Assembly: GCF_032813545.1 (NCBI RefSeq)
Contig: NZ_CP136520.1
Location: 1,854,001 to 1,918,000, forward strand
Length of the DNA stretch: 64,000 nucleotides
DNA from: Nodosilinea sp. E11
Lineage (GTDB): Bacteria > Cyanobacteriota > Cyanobacteriia > Phormidesmidales > Phormidesmidaceae
Reading direction: 5' to 3'
The notes beneath the pieces are model-generated. The model had not been told where the DNA came from. It did not search any database and was given only the letters and a program-made list of their open reading frames with translations. Positions 8,340-17,309 of the stretch are shown piece by piece. How positions within the stretch are numbered: the first letter of the stretch is position 1; the number at the start of each line of letters is the position of its first letter. The position numbers were made by a program, and so were the translations under genes.

Positions 8340-8813
8340 ATGGCAATTTACCGTAAGCTTGCCCTCGCCGCCGGTAGCCTAACTCTAGCTGGTCTGGCCC
8401 TGGGTTTACCCGCCCAAGCCGAAACCAACAAGGTTGAATCTATGGCCGACGGTGTTGAAGCCGTAGCCGCCGACATCGATGCTGAGGCCCCCGCCGTTGA
8501 CGTAGATGCGATCGAAGCTGAGTTAGAGGCCGAACTAGACGCTGCCGCTGAAGACGCCACCGCTGACGCCGATACCGAAGCCACTGCCGACGATGTAGAT
8601 GTGGTCGAAGAAGAGACCACCGACGCTGCCGACGATGTAGATGTGGTCGAGGAAGAGACCACCGACGCTGCCGATTTAACGGACGAAACCCCTGACGCTG
8701 TAGATGTGGTCGAAGAAGAGACCCCCGACACCGTGGAAGTAACCACCGACGAGGCCACCGAGATCCTCGAAGAAGCGCTAGAGCCTGCCGCCGAGCCGAC
8801 CCCCGGCAGCTAG
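8340..8813 (+). CDS. Secreted, highly acidic repeat protein of unknown function
   Basis: 157 residues. It begins with a signal peptide (cleavage likely after LPAQA, residue 27). The mature part is almost entirely Asp, Glu, Ala, Val and Thr with no Cys or aromatic residues. It contains imperfect repeats of a DVDVVEEETTDAAD unit, two adjacent and a third as AVDVVEEETPDTV. Such a chain should be disordered and could bind Ca2+ or other cations outside the membrane; this is inference. The start is supported by GAGG ahead of the ATG. No family was recognised. Confidence 0.8.
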   Translation: MAIYRKLALAAGSLTLAGLALGLPAQAETNKVESMADGVEAVAADIDAEAPAVDVDAIEAELEAELDAAAEDATADADTEATADDVDVVEEETTDAADDVDVVEEETTDAADLTDETPDAVDVVEEETPDTVEVTTDEATEILEEALEPAAEPTPGS

Positions 8814-8830
8814 GCCTGACTAGCCAAGGG

Positions 8831-10123
8831 CTAGATCTGCTGCTTGACCCAGTTGAGGGCTGCTTCTCGACTGCTCACTAGCCCCTCGGCTTGGGCCAGA
8901 GCAATGCCCTCTAGTAGCTCACCAATTTGAGGACCTGGTTTAAGGGCAAGCCCCTGCACCAGGTCCTTTCCCGTTAGTAGGGGTTGGGGGTGGGCAATGG
9001 GGTCATCGGGGGTGAGGTAGCGTTCCACCAGCGGTAAGATCAGCGATTCGGGTAGGCCGTGGGCCAGAGCCAGCAGGGCCACGCCGCCAAACCCCGCCCC
9101 TGCCACTTTAAACAGCTGGTATTGTTCACCGCGCGGCAGGGGGCCGGCCTGGGGGTGCTGGCACAAATATTCCCAGCCTTTGAGAATGCTCAGCACCGCC
9201 TGCTGCTCAGCCCGGCTGTACTTCAGCCGCACCAGGGTCGCCTCGGCGGCTGACAACTCAGCGGGCACTAGCTGGCTCAGCTTGGTGGCCTTCAGCCAGC
9301 TGCGGTGCAGGCCGGGGGTGGTTTGCTCTTTGATCCAGCTGTGCAGCAGGTGCGAGTAGTCGGGCCAGCGCTCGTGGTACTGGGCCGCTAGCTGATCGAT
9401 AGTCGCCAGGCGATCGAGCTCGGGGCCAGCAATCTCAGGCAGCCAGCTCTGCAACAGGCCATCTTGCCAGGCCAAGGACAGCAGCACCGATCCCTCGGGC
9501 AGGCTGAGGAGGCAGTCGAGTTCGCCCCGCACCCGTTCGGCAGCCATGCGGCCCAGGTTGGGGGCTAGGGTGCGAATGGTTTGCTGGGTGCAATCGTCGA
9601 GGCTGAAGCCCAGCTGAGCCGCTTGACGATAGGCCCGCAGCAGCCGCAGGGGATCGTCTTCCAGGTTTTCGGCGGCCACCATGCAGAGGACTTTGCGATC
9701 GAGGTCGGCGCAGCCGTCTAGGGGATCGAGCAGGGTCTCGCTGTGGGGGCTGTAGGCGATCGCATTGATGGTAAAGTCGCGTCGATGCAGGTCGGAGTAG
9801 ATGGTTGGCCCCACCTGCTGGGCAAAGTCAACGGTGGCATTGGCAAACACCACCCGCGCAATCTGATGCTCGGCATCGAGCACCACAAAGCCCGCCCCGC
9901 AGTGCTTGGCAATTGACTGGGCGGTGGCGATCGCCCGCTCGGGCAGCACAAAATCGAGATCTAGATAGTCAGCCTGACGACGCAGCAGAGCATCTCTGAC
10001 GCTGCCCCCGACCAGGTAGGCTTGCTGTGGCAGTAGCGACACGCTAAAGGGCCAGGTTTTTGGCGAAAGTGCCGACTTTTCAGTAGCCACTGTCAGGGAG
10101 AACGTGGATAGCGTTGGACTCAA
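8831..10123 (-). CDS. cca: CCA tRNA nucleotidyltransferase / poly(A) polymerase family protein
   Basis: A class II nucleotidyltransferase that builds or completes the CCA end of tRNA. The head domain carries AYLVGGSVRDALL (about residues 35-47) and the catalytic pair DLDFVLPE, then RDFTINAIAYSP, and the DDPLRLLRAYRQAAQLGF motif typical of the family. The helical C-terminal part is variable. Some bacteria split CC- and A-adding activities between two such enzymes, and which applies here cannot be told by eye. The start is a TTG with GAGG six bases upstream; the first 30 residues are poorly conserved. Confidence 0.88.
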   Translation of the reverse strand: MSPTLSTFSLTVATEKSALSPKTWPFSVSLLPQQAYLVGGSVRDALLRRQADYLDLDFVLPERAIATAQSIAKHCGAGFVVLDAEHQIARVVFANATVDFAQQVGPTIYSDLHRRDFTINAIAYSPHSETLLDPLDGCADLDRKVLCMVAAENLEDDPLRLLRAYRQAAQLGFSLDDCTQQTIRTLAPNLGRMAAERVRGELDCLLSLPEGSVLLSLAWQDGLLQSWLPEIAGPELDRLATIDQLAAQYHERWPDYSHLLHSWIKEQTTPGLHRSWLKATKLSQLVPAELSAAEATLVRLKYSRAEQQAVLSILKGWEYLCQHPQAGPLPRGEQYQLFKVAGAGFGGVALLALAHGLPESLILPLVERYLTPDDPIAHPQPLLTGKDLVQGLALKPGPQIGELLEGIALAQAEGLVSSREAALNWVKQQI

Positions 10124-10407
10124 TGAACCCTCATTTCTTTCATTACAACAGGGTTTTGCCGTCTTAGCATCTCGATCAGGTAGCGCGCACCCAAAAACCC
10201 CGTGAGGTTTTCATTTTGCAACATCCAGGCTGAGGGGCCAGCAGCATTCAAAAAACTTAGCTAGAGTAACAGAAAACGTATCCCCTGTACTGCCCCCTTA
10301 GTGCTGCCTCAGACCTACGACGTGGGGTTGGACAGTAGCTCACTGGGTAGCCAAATAGGGGTAGCGGCCCAACTCTGACCATAGCCTGTTAATGCCGGGG
10401 ATGTCCT

Positions 10408-10656
10408 ATGTGCATTTGTGTCAATTGTCACTACGTCGACCGCTGCACCACCTACCATGCCGTAGAAGGGCAGCATCAACAGCCTCACCTCACCGAGTTC
10501 CCCAGTTTTGAAGCGGTGGAACCCACGATCAACGTCAACATTCGCCAGAGCGGTGACGAGATCGAAATGGAGTGGGATGTGGTGGGCTGCGAGAGCTTCT
10601 CTGAGGAAAAAGGCAAATGGGCCAAGCTACGCCCCGGTGAGCTGGTGCCGACCTAG
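10408..10656 (+). CDS. ycf34: Ycf34 family protein
   Basis: A small 82-residue protein beginning MCICVNCHYVDRCTTYHAVE, with four cysteines in the first 13 residues, followed by INVNIRQSGDEIEMEWDV. This is the Ycf34 family, found in cyanobacteria and red-lineage plastids and reported to bind an iron-sulfur cluster and to influence photosynthetic electron flow. It stands alone between cca and a kinase gene. Confidence 0.9.
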   Translation: MCICVNCHYVDRCTTYHAVEGQHQQPHLTEFPSFEAVEPTINVNIRQSGDEIEMEWDVVGCESFSEEKGKWAKLRPGELVPT

Positions 10657-10701
10657 GGAGCGGATGGGTAGATGGGTTAGTCTTTACCTATCATTTTCAC
10701 A

Positions 10702-10722
10702 GTAGGGTGGGCACTGCCCACC
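10702..10722. repeat. Short palindromic intergenic repeat, family 2 copy
   Basis: Core GGTGGGCACTGCCCACC, an interrupted palindrome preceded by GTAG. Near-identical sequences occur at 29072-29092, 58412-58433 and, more divergent, at 58385 and 58839. Confidence 0.7.
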
Positions 10723-10777
10723 AGCTTAGAACCTCTAACATTGCAGATTGTTGGACAGTGGGTAGAGCCATCCTTTT

Positions 10778-12631
10778 TTGATCACGCTTTGTGTCAATCC
10801 CGCCTGCCCGCAGCCTCAAAATGAGGAGAGTGCGAGGGTATGCACCGCCTGCGGTCAGCCGCTGTGGGTGGCCGAGCGCTATCGCTGTTTGCAGGTGTTG
10901 GGGCAGGGCGGGTTTGGCCGTACCTACCTGGCTATGGCAGAGAGCCACGATCCGCCGCTGCATTGCGTCCTGAAGCAGATGGCTTTAGCAAGCGGCAACT
11001 CTCGCCCCCATGCCGCCCAGCGTTTCCACCGCGAAGCCGATCGCCTTAGAACCCTCGGCCAGCATCCCCAAATTCCGGCCCTGCTGGATGCGATCGACAG
11101 CGATCAGGGGCAATTTTTGGTGCAGGACTATGTGCCTGGCCCCAACCTCGACCAGTTGGGGCCGCCCGCTGCTGGGGAGAGGGTGGCCTGGGTAGAGCGG
11201 GTGCTCTACGAGCTGCTGCCGGTGTTGGCCTACATTCATCGTCACGGTGTCATTCACCGCGACATCAAGCCCGCCAACATTCTTGCGCCCCCGGCTCCTC
11301 AGCCTCTGGTGCTGGTCGACTTTGGTGCAGCTAAGGCGATCGCCGACCCCAAGCAGCTTCAGCAGACCGCCACGGTAATTGGCAGCGCTGGCTATGCTGC
11401 CCCTGAGCAAGCCCTGGGCAAAGCGGTTTTTGCCAGCGATATTTTTAGCCTGGGGGTCACCTGTCTGCACCTGCTCACCGGGCTGCACCCCTTCGATCTC
11501 TACGCCGTCAGCGACGATGCCTGGCTGTGGCGACCCTACGTCAGCGACCCGGTCAACGCCGCCCTGGGGCGGGTGCTCGATCGCATGGTCAACCGCCGTC
11601 TGTCAGAGCGCTACAGCAGCGCCCAAGCCGTACTGGCCGACCTGCGCTGGAGCGGTCTGGCCCTGGCTGAAAGGCCAACTGAGCGATCGCCCCAGATTGC
11701 CGTTCGCCCCGCCGAGGCGACGTCAAGCTTGTGGGAACAGCGGTTTGCCCTGAGTTTGCCGGGGCTGGTGGCCAACGGGCTAGCCGTCAGCCCCAACGGT
11801 CGGGCGATCGCCGCCGCCTGTTCTGACGGTTCGGTGCGCCTGTGGGACTGCACCAACGGCGAGTCGCTGCACACCTTTAGCAAAACTCTGGCACTGTTTG
11901 GCATTGGCCACCGCGGCTCGGCCAATGCGGTTGTTTTCATCCCTGGGGGGAATGCGATCGTCAGCGGTGGGGACGACAACCAGCTAATTTGGTGGAATTT
12001 AGTAGACTACAGCGGCCAAAAGCTGCCCCTGGTGGGCTGGCAGATTGCCTCGTTACTCATGGTCGCGGCGGACGAAACCCTGGTGGTGGGCAGCGGCGAC
12101 GGTCGCATTCACCTGTGGCCTATGGGCCAGGGGGGAGCAGCTAAAACGCTGATTCACCATCAAGACCGGGTTACGGCTCTAGCCCTAGAGCCGACTGGGC
12201 ATCTGCTGGTAAGCGGCGGGCGCGATCGCACTATTCGCCTCTGGTCACTGCCCTCGGGGCGGCTCTCTCGCACCCTGACGGCCCCCAAAGCGCCCATTAC
12301 AGCCCTAGCCTGCCATGCCCAAGATGGCCGCATTGTCAGCGGTGACCAGGGCGGCCACGTGCAAGTATGGAGCGCCGACCACCCCGATGAGGGGCTGATG
12401 ATCTACCAAGCAACCAGTTCGGTCACCGCGCTGGCAATGAGCCCCAATGGCGGCTGGCTGGCGATCGGGGCCGACAACGGCCAGCTCACCCTGATCAATC
12501 TGCAAAAGCCAAGTCAACTCACCCAGCTGCGCCACGCCTGGTCTGTGCGTGCCCTGGCCTTTACCCCCGACAGCCGGATGGTGGTTAGCACCAGCGCCGA
12601 CGGCACCATCCGCTTTTGGTGCTATGGCTGA
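10778..12631 (+). CDS. Serine/threonine protein kinase with N-terminal zinc ribbon and C-terminal WD40 propeller
   Basis: 617 residues. A four-Cys ribbon is at residues 5-26 (CVNPAC...CTAC). The kinase domain (about 33-285) has the glycine loop GQGGFGRTY, the lysine in VLKQM, the catalytic loop HRDIKPANI, DFGAAK and APEQ, so all catalytic residues are present. WD40-type repeats follow from about 320 to the end, with blades ending in LWD, WWN, LWP, LWS, VWS and RFW. No membrane helix is seen. The start is TTG, chosen because this family opens with such a ribbon. The last 10 bases overlap the convergent next gene. Confidence 0.9.
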   Translation: MITLCVNPACPQPQNEESARVCTACGQPLWVAERYRCLQVLGQGGFGRTYLAMAESHDPPLHCVLKQMALASGNSRPHAAQRFHREADRLRTLGQHPQIPALLDAIDSDQGQFLVQDYVPGPNLDQLGPPAAGERVAWVERVLYELLPVLAYIHRHGVIHRDIKPANILAPPAPQPLVLVDFGAAKAIADPKQLQQTATVIGSAGYAAPEQALGKAVFASDIFSLGVTCLHLLTGLHPFDLYAVSDDAWLWRPYVSDPVNAALGRVLDRMVNRRLSERYSSAQAVLADLRWSGLALAERPTERSPQIAVRPAEATSSLWEQRFALSLPGLVANGLAVSPNGRAIAAACSDGSVRLWDCTNGESLHTFSKTLALFGIGHRGSANAVVFIPGGNAIVSGGDDNQLIWWNLVDYSGQKLPLVGWQIASLLMVAADETLVVGSGDGRIHLWPMGQGGAAKTLIHHQDRVTALALEPTGHLLVSGGRDRTIRLWSLPSGRLSRTLTAPKAPITALACHAQDGRIVSGDQGGHVQVWSADHPDEGLMIYQATSSVTALAMSPNGGWLAIGADNGQLTLINLQKPSQLTQLRHAWSVRALAFTPDSRMVVSTSADGTIRFWCYG

Positions 12632-13077
12632 GCCGAAGGGGTGGTGGAGTACTGGCGTACGGTGGCGCTAAACCCTGAAGCCTTAAACTGCTTGAGCTTT
12701 AAGGGTTCGGGCTGGTTGGCTGCCACCGAAATGCGCAACTCGAAATCGCTCTCGCCGGGAGGTACTTCAGCAATGCCCCCCAAGCGACCCCGGTTTTGCA
12801 TGACGGGGTTGTCGTTGGCGTCAAAAATGCGGCCAAAAATATCCGCATCTATCACCGGCTTGCCGGAGCGGTTGATAGCTTTGCCGGTAATCAAAAAACA
12901 GTTGGCCTCTTGAATAGAGCCCGCCGCCACCATGCCCTCAGCGTAGTCGGCTGGGCAGGGGCTATAGCCAATGTCGGCCAGCTCAATGGGGGTGAGGGCC
13001 TGAGCCGTTAGCCCGCTGCCGCTGAGCAGCCAGAGGACTGCAATTAACAAGCCTGTAAAAATCCTGCGTAGTGCCAT
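12622..13077 (-). CDS. Conserved cyanobacterial secreted protein, FxLYD-like
   Basis: 151 residues with a clear signal peptide (cleavage likely after LTAQA, residue 27). The mature part has two cysteines and a beta-rich core around CFLITGKAINRSGKPVIDA and SDFELRISVAANQP, resembling FxLYD-type beta-sandwich domains. It looks conserved in cyanobacteria but no function is known to me. Its 3' end overlaps the kinase gene by 10 bases in convergent orientation. Confidence 0.75.
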   Translation of the reverse strand: MALRRIFTGLLIAVLWLLSGSGLTAQALTPIELADIGYSPCPADYAEGMVAAGSIQEANCFLITGKAINRSGKPVIDADIFGRIFDANDNPVMQNRGRLGGIAEVPPGESDFELRISVAANQPEPLKLKQFKASGFSATVRQYSTTPSAQP

Positions 13078-13294
13078 AGGTCGCTTGCCGTGAGCAGAGT
13101 TTAGCCTTTATTAGCTTATCGCGATTTGCTCAGGCAGGCGCTGAGCCAGGTTGCCCCCGGGGGCTAGGCCTGAGTTCTGCCCTAGGGCAGCCTTGCTTCG
13201 CCCTCTACCTGCCGTGGCTGGTTAAGAAATCGATTCAACCCCGGCATCTCCATGTATCCTTTAGCAGAATCTTGTATCGCCCCTGGGTATCGCC

Positions 13295-16200
13295 ATGAAT
13301 CAGCACCTTAGGCCATCTCTGGCTATGCTGGCCTTAATCAGCGCCGTGGCCACGCTCCCCATGCAGTGGTTGAGGACTGAGCAGCCTCTGTGGGCCCAGG
13401 GGACGGCAGAACCTACTCCCACCTTCAGGCTGCAAGAGAGCGTGGCGCCGGGTACCGAACTCTCCATTGATGGGTCGCCCGCCATGGCCGGTATTAACCA
13501 AAGCCTGGCCGAGGGGTTTGAAACCCGCTACCCTGACACGGCGGTGAACCACCTAGCCGAGGGCGATGACCAGGCCCTTCAAGCCTTACGGCGCGGTAAC
13601 GTTGACCTGGCCGCCCTGGGGCGAACCCTGGCCGAGGCCGAGCAAGATCCCAGCCTGACTTCGATTCCGGTAACGCGGGAGAAAATTGCTGTCATTGTCG
13701 GTCGCGACAATTCCTTTGAGGGCGACCTCACCTTCGAGAGTTTTGCCGCCATATTTCGTGGCGAAATTACGAACTGGTCGGAAATTGGTGGCCCCAACCT
13801 GCCCATTCGGTTTGTCGATCGCCCTGCCGAGAGCGATACCCGCCTTGCCCTGGGCGATTACGAAATTTTTAGTCGGCAACCCTTTGAAACCGGAGAGACA
13901 GCGGTGCAGCTCTCCGAAGACAGCACAGCGGCGGTGGTGCGCGAGTTGGGCAATGACGGCATTAGCTATGCGATCGCCTCCGAAGTGCTTGACCAAGACG
14001 CCGTGCGCCCGCTGAGTATGCACGGCACATTGCCCGATGACGATCGCTACCCCTACTCTCAACCCCGCAACTACATCTATGAGGGAGAACCCAGCCCGGC
14101 GATCGAGGCCTTTTTGGGCTTTGCCACCAGTGAGGAGGGCCAGGAGGCGATCGCCGCTGCCAAGCAAATTGCCAGCGCCAACGTTACCGTCGGCGCTAGT
14201 CGACTGCCGGGCGGTGTCGCCCTGGCCCCCGACGGACGGTTTATGGTGCGTGGCACCGAAGACGGTCAACTGCAATGGCTCGATGACGCAGGCAACCCCA
14301 CCGACACCGTAGTGGCCGATGCCCATCAAGGAGCCGTATCGACCGTGGTGGTTAGCACCGATGGCCAAACCGTAATCTCTAGCGGGGCCGACGGCACCCT
14401 GCGCCGATGGGATCGCAATGGTGCTCCCATCGGGGAACCGTTGGTCGGGCAGGGAGCGCCTATTTTGGCCCTGGCCCTGAGCCCCGATGGCAGTACTGTG
14501 GCTAGCGGCAATGCCGATGGCATTGTAGAACGCTGGTTAATCGCCGATGGCGCGGCGCTAGGAAACCCGATCACCGCCCACAACGGGCCAGTGCAGGCCC
14601 TCCACTACCCCGCTGGCGGACAGGCCCTCATCACCGGCAGCAGCGATGGCAATCTGGGCTTTTGGAATGGCGATGGCAGCTCGGCTGGTCAGATCGAAGC
14701 GGCCCACGAGGGCGGCATTACCGCCATTACCAGCAGCCCCGACGGCCAAGTGCTCACCACCACCGGCGGTGACGGCACTTTACGCAACTGGGATCGCTCC
14801 ACCCTTCAGCCTCGGGGGGAAGCCATTCCGGCCCACGACGGTGCGGTGAGTGCCGTGGCCTATGCCCCCGACGGCAACACCTTGGCCACCGCCGGTACTG
14901 ACAGCACGCTCCAACTCTGGTTGCCCGATGGCACCGCCCAGCTGCCAGAGCCGGTGCAGCTCGATCAGCCGGCAGCCTCCCTGGGCTATACGCCTGCGGG
15001 GCAGTTGGTGGTGGGTAGCAGCGATCGCAGCGTTGAGCTGCGCGATGGCCAGGGCGAACGGGTCTCTGCCAGCCCGCCCGAAGACCCAAGTGCCGATCCG
15101 ACCGAGGGTGGGGACGGCAATCCGCTCTGGCAACGACTTCGCAACCTACCCCCTAGCGCCTGGTGGATGCTGGCGGCAGTTCCGGCTGTACTGCTGTTGG
15201 CGGGCCTGTTAGCAGCACTGTTTGGCCGCAAAGACCGCGACGATGATCCTGAGGACGACGAACTCCTAGAGGCTGGGCTGGTTCCCAGTCCCGGATCGGG
15301 CGCTGGCTCGGGCATTGATTTTTCTGGCCTTGGCGGCAGGCCTGCGATCGCCGTTGGCCCCCTACCTGAAACCGATGATGGCGAAGCGGGGCGCTTGCCC
15401 CCCGAAGCCGACCTGGTGACTGGGGCGGGCCTTTACCCGGTGGGTGTAGCCCCTAACAAACTAGAGCAGGCCCGCATTGACCTGGCTGAGGGCCGCCGTC
15501 TGATGCGAGAAGGGCGTCACGACACCGCCTTAATCTATTTCAATCAGGCCGTTGAGGCCACCGAAGTAGAGCGCAGCAAGGCCGAAGCGATGGGGGTGGC
15601 AGCCCAGGGGCTTAACGCGATCGCCGCCCAAGCCCAGGCCCAGCGGGGCGCAGCCCTAGCCCTGTTGGGCGAACCCAATGAAGCTATGGATAGTTTTAAC
15701 ACCGCCCTGGAGCTAGACTCCAGCGTCATTGAGGCCTGGGTGGGTAAAGGCCGGCTGCTCAGCACCCTGGGCCGCTACGACGAAGCCATCTTTTGCTTTG
15801 ACACCGCCCTAGAACTCGATCCCTCCCTGGCGGCGGCCTGGTTGGGGAAAGGACAAGCCCTCATGCCGATGGGGCGTCAGAGCGAAGCCCAGGACTGTCT
15901 GGCCCGAGCCACTGCCCTGGGCAGTGACGATCCGGCCTTGGCGAATCTGGGCCAGGGGGCCGGGGGCAATCCAGAGGCAGACTTGTCCGAGGATGGGGCG
16001 ACTGACAGCTACGACCCCGACGTACCCTTCGACTTGCAGCAGATCGCATCGGGGTTACCCTCCGCCGATGTCGAGATTTCGGGGAGTAGCCCCAGCGGCT
16101 ACGACATTCCGCCAGACCTGGCTGCCGAGGTGGCACTCTTGCCCGATCATGCTGAAGATGCGGTTTTGAGCGGCGTGGCGCAGGAGACAACGGGCGCGGG

Positions 16201-16993
16201 ATCAATTTCGGCTGGGCCGTTGCCCGCCGACTCCGATGGGCCTGCCCAGGAGCTACCCCCAGACCCACTACCGAGTGAGGCCATCACTCCTGGCCCAATA
16301 CCACCCAGTCCTTTAGAGGATGAGTTGCTCAGCCAGATACATTTGAGTGTGGCCGCCGATCGCGATTTGGCTGAGTCGGGCATGCTAGCTACAGGCCAAA
16401 GAGCCACCACTGAGGCCATGCCCCCGCTCCGCCCGGCACCGGTACCGGTGCCAGAGCCAGTGCTCGTCGAGCCGGGCGATTATGTGCCGCCCCCGCCCGA
16501 ACCGACTGATACCGATACCGATACCGATGTGGAGTCGGGGTTAGAAGGACTGCCGCCCGAGGTGGTGGCAGCGCTGTCTAGTATTCCGCCCAGTTCGCCC
16601 GACAGCTTTGGGGTAGCGCCTGCTAACGCCGATGCGGTAGTCACAGCCGCCCCCAAAACGGCTAGCTGGATTCAGCTGTCGATCGACCGTCAGAGCGATC
16701 GCTTCTACGCGGTGTGGCAGCTCGATGAGGGCGATCGCGCCCAGGCCAAGCAGCAGGGCGGTACAACCATGACCCTACGCCTCTACGATGTGACCGGCCA
16801 CGCCACCCACACGCCCCTGCCTAAGCCAGTGGCCGAGCAACTCTGCCGCGACGACTTTGCCCAAGACTGGTACCTGCCGATTCGCCAGTGGGATCGTATC
16901 TATGTGGTAGAAGTGGGCTACCTCAGCCCCGATGGCGACTGGCAGGCGATCGCCCAATCAAAGGAAATCGCTGCCATTTCGGCCCAGCCGTAG
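13295..16993 (+). CDS. Multidomain protein: PstS-like domain, WD40 propeller, membrane helix, TPRs, DUF4912
   Basis: 1232 residues. A signal peptide (1-35) precedes a phosphate-binding-protein-like domain (about 50-290, with SFAAIFRGEITNWSEIGG as in PstS). WD40-type repeats run from about 300 to 590, each with a PDG turn. A single membrane helix lies at about 622-645 (WWMLAAVPAVLLLAGLLAAL). Tetratricopeptide repeats follow at 722-882 (three clear units), then a Pro/Asp-rich linker, and a C-terminal DUF4912 domain (about 1122-1228). The layout suggests an anion or ligand sensor outside the membrane with a scaffold inside. Ligand and partner are unknown. No frameshift was seen. Confidence 0.85.
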   Translation: MNQHLRPSLAMLALISAVATLPMQWLRTEQPLWAQGTAEPTPTFRLQESVAPGTELSIDGSPAMAGINQSLAEGFETRYPDTAVNHLAEGDDQALQALRRGNVDLAALGRTLAEAEQDPSLTSIPVTREKIAVIVGRDNSFEGDLTFESFAAIFRGEITNWSEIGGPNLPIRFVDRPAESDTRLALGDYEIFSRQPFETGETAVQLSEDSTAAVVRELGNDGISYAIASEVLDQDAVRPLSMHGTLPDDDRYPYSQPRNYIYEGEPSPAIEAFLGFATSEEGQEAIAAAKQIASANVTVGASRLPGGVALAPDGRFMVRGTEDGQLQWLDDAGNPTDTVVADAHQGAVSTVVVSTDGQTVISSGADGTLRRWDRNGAPIGEPLVGQGAPILALALSPDGSTVASGNADGIVERWLIADGAALGNPITAHNGPVQALHYPAGGQALITGSSDGNLGFWNGDGSSAGQIEAAHEGGITAITSSPDGQVLTTTGGDGTLRNWDRSTLQPRGEAIPAHDGAVSAVAYAPDGNTLATAGTDSTLQLWLPDGTAQLPEPVQLDQPAASLGYTPAGQLVVGSSDRSVELRDGQGERVSASPPEDPSADPTEGGDGNPLWQRLRNLPPSAWWMLAAVPAVLLLAGLLAALFGRKDRDDDPEDDELLEAGLVPSPGSGAGSGIDFSGLGGRPAIAVGPLPETDDGEAGRLPPEADLVTGAGLYPVGVAPNKLEQARIDLAEGRRLMREGRHDTALIYFNQAVEATEVERSKAEAMGVAAQGLNAIAAQAQAQRGAALALLGEPNEAMDSFNTALELDSSVIEAWVGKGRLLSTLGRYDEAIFCFDTALELDPSLAAAWLGKGQALMPMGRQSEAQDCLARATALGSDDPALANLGQGAGGNPEADLSEDGATDSYDPDVPFDLQQIASGLPSADVEISGSSPSGYDIPPDLAAEVALLPDHAEDAVLSGVAQETTGAGSISAGPLPADSDGPAQELPPDPLPSEAITPGPIPPSPLEDELLSQIHLSVAADRDLAESGMLATGQRATTEAMPPLRPAPVPVPEPVLVEPGDYVPPPPEPTDTDTDTDVESGLEGLPPEVVAALSSIPPSSPDSFGVAPANADAVVTAAPKTASWIQLSIDRQSDRFYAVWQLDEGDRAQAKQQGGTTMTLRLYDVTGHATHTPLPKPVAEQLCRDDFAQDWYLPIRQWDRIYVVEVGYLSPDGDWQAIAQSKEIAAISAQP

Positions 16994-17059
16994 ATCGCCC
17001 GAAGGGGTTCGCGCCCGCGCCTTCTCGGAGGCAGGCTCTAACCAGGGATGATATGATGC

Positions 17060-17162
17060 CCGGTTCGAATTCCATACCCCCAATTCCCAACAGGCCAACT
17101 TGTAGGGGCGCATGGCATGCGCCCTGCCGGAAGCGGGGGTAACCAAGCAGGATTTGGTATGA
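17060..17162. repeat. Dispersed repeat, family 1, copy A
   Basis: The core is GGGGCGCATGGCATGCGCCC, a near-perfect palindrome, followed by GGGGGTAACCAAGCAGGATT. The upstream flank (CCATACCCCCAATTCCCAAC) also matches copy B about 1.2 kb away. Other copies: 18235-18363, 28985-29046, 46460-46519 and a short one at 54313-54338. Confidence 0.7.
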
Positions 17163-17199
17163 CAGCCTTCAATCTCTGTTGTCGTGAACCATTGGAGCG

Positions 17200-17229
17200 A
17201 AAAAATGCCCGGAAGCGAGCCTCCGGGCA
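17200..17229 (-). terminator. Rho-independent terminator of the ferritin-like gene
   Basis: On the minus strand TGCCCGGA pairs with TCCGGGCA around an 8-base loop (17229-17206) and is followed at once by six T residues (17205-17200). It lies 80 bases after the stop of the ferritin-like gene. Confidence 0.75.
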
Positions 17230-17289
17230 GGGGTCAGGAGTAACGATTTCAGGAGTGACGGTTTCAAGAGTGACGGCTTCAAGAGTGAC
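17230..17289. repeat. Four tandem copies of a 15-base unit
   Basis: Units at 17230-17244, 17245-17259, 17260-17274 and 17275-17289 have the consensus GGTTTCAAGAGTGAC, with 1-5 differences each. They fill the gap between the ferritin-like gene and its terminator, so they are probably transcribed in its 3' UTR. Confidence 0.7.
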
Positions 17290-17309
17290 GGGTATGGCAA
17301 CCCCTGGGC

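Noticed and set aside
13586-14368. 260-codon minus-strand frame inside the multidomain gene
   Set aside because: Complete overlap with a well-supported coding region in which PstS-like and WD40 motifs are clear.
17055-17090. GGTTCGAATTCC resembling a tRNA T-loop
   Set aside because: No acceptor, D or anticodon stem can be drawn; the sequence is the flank of repeat family 1 and recurs in altered form at 18245.
17230-17289. 15-base array as a possible CRISPR
   Set aside because: Units are contiguous without spacers and too short for CRISPR repeats; no cas genes are present.
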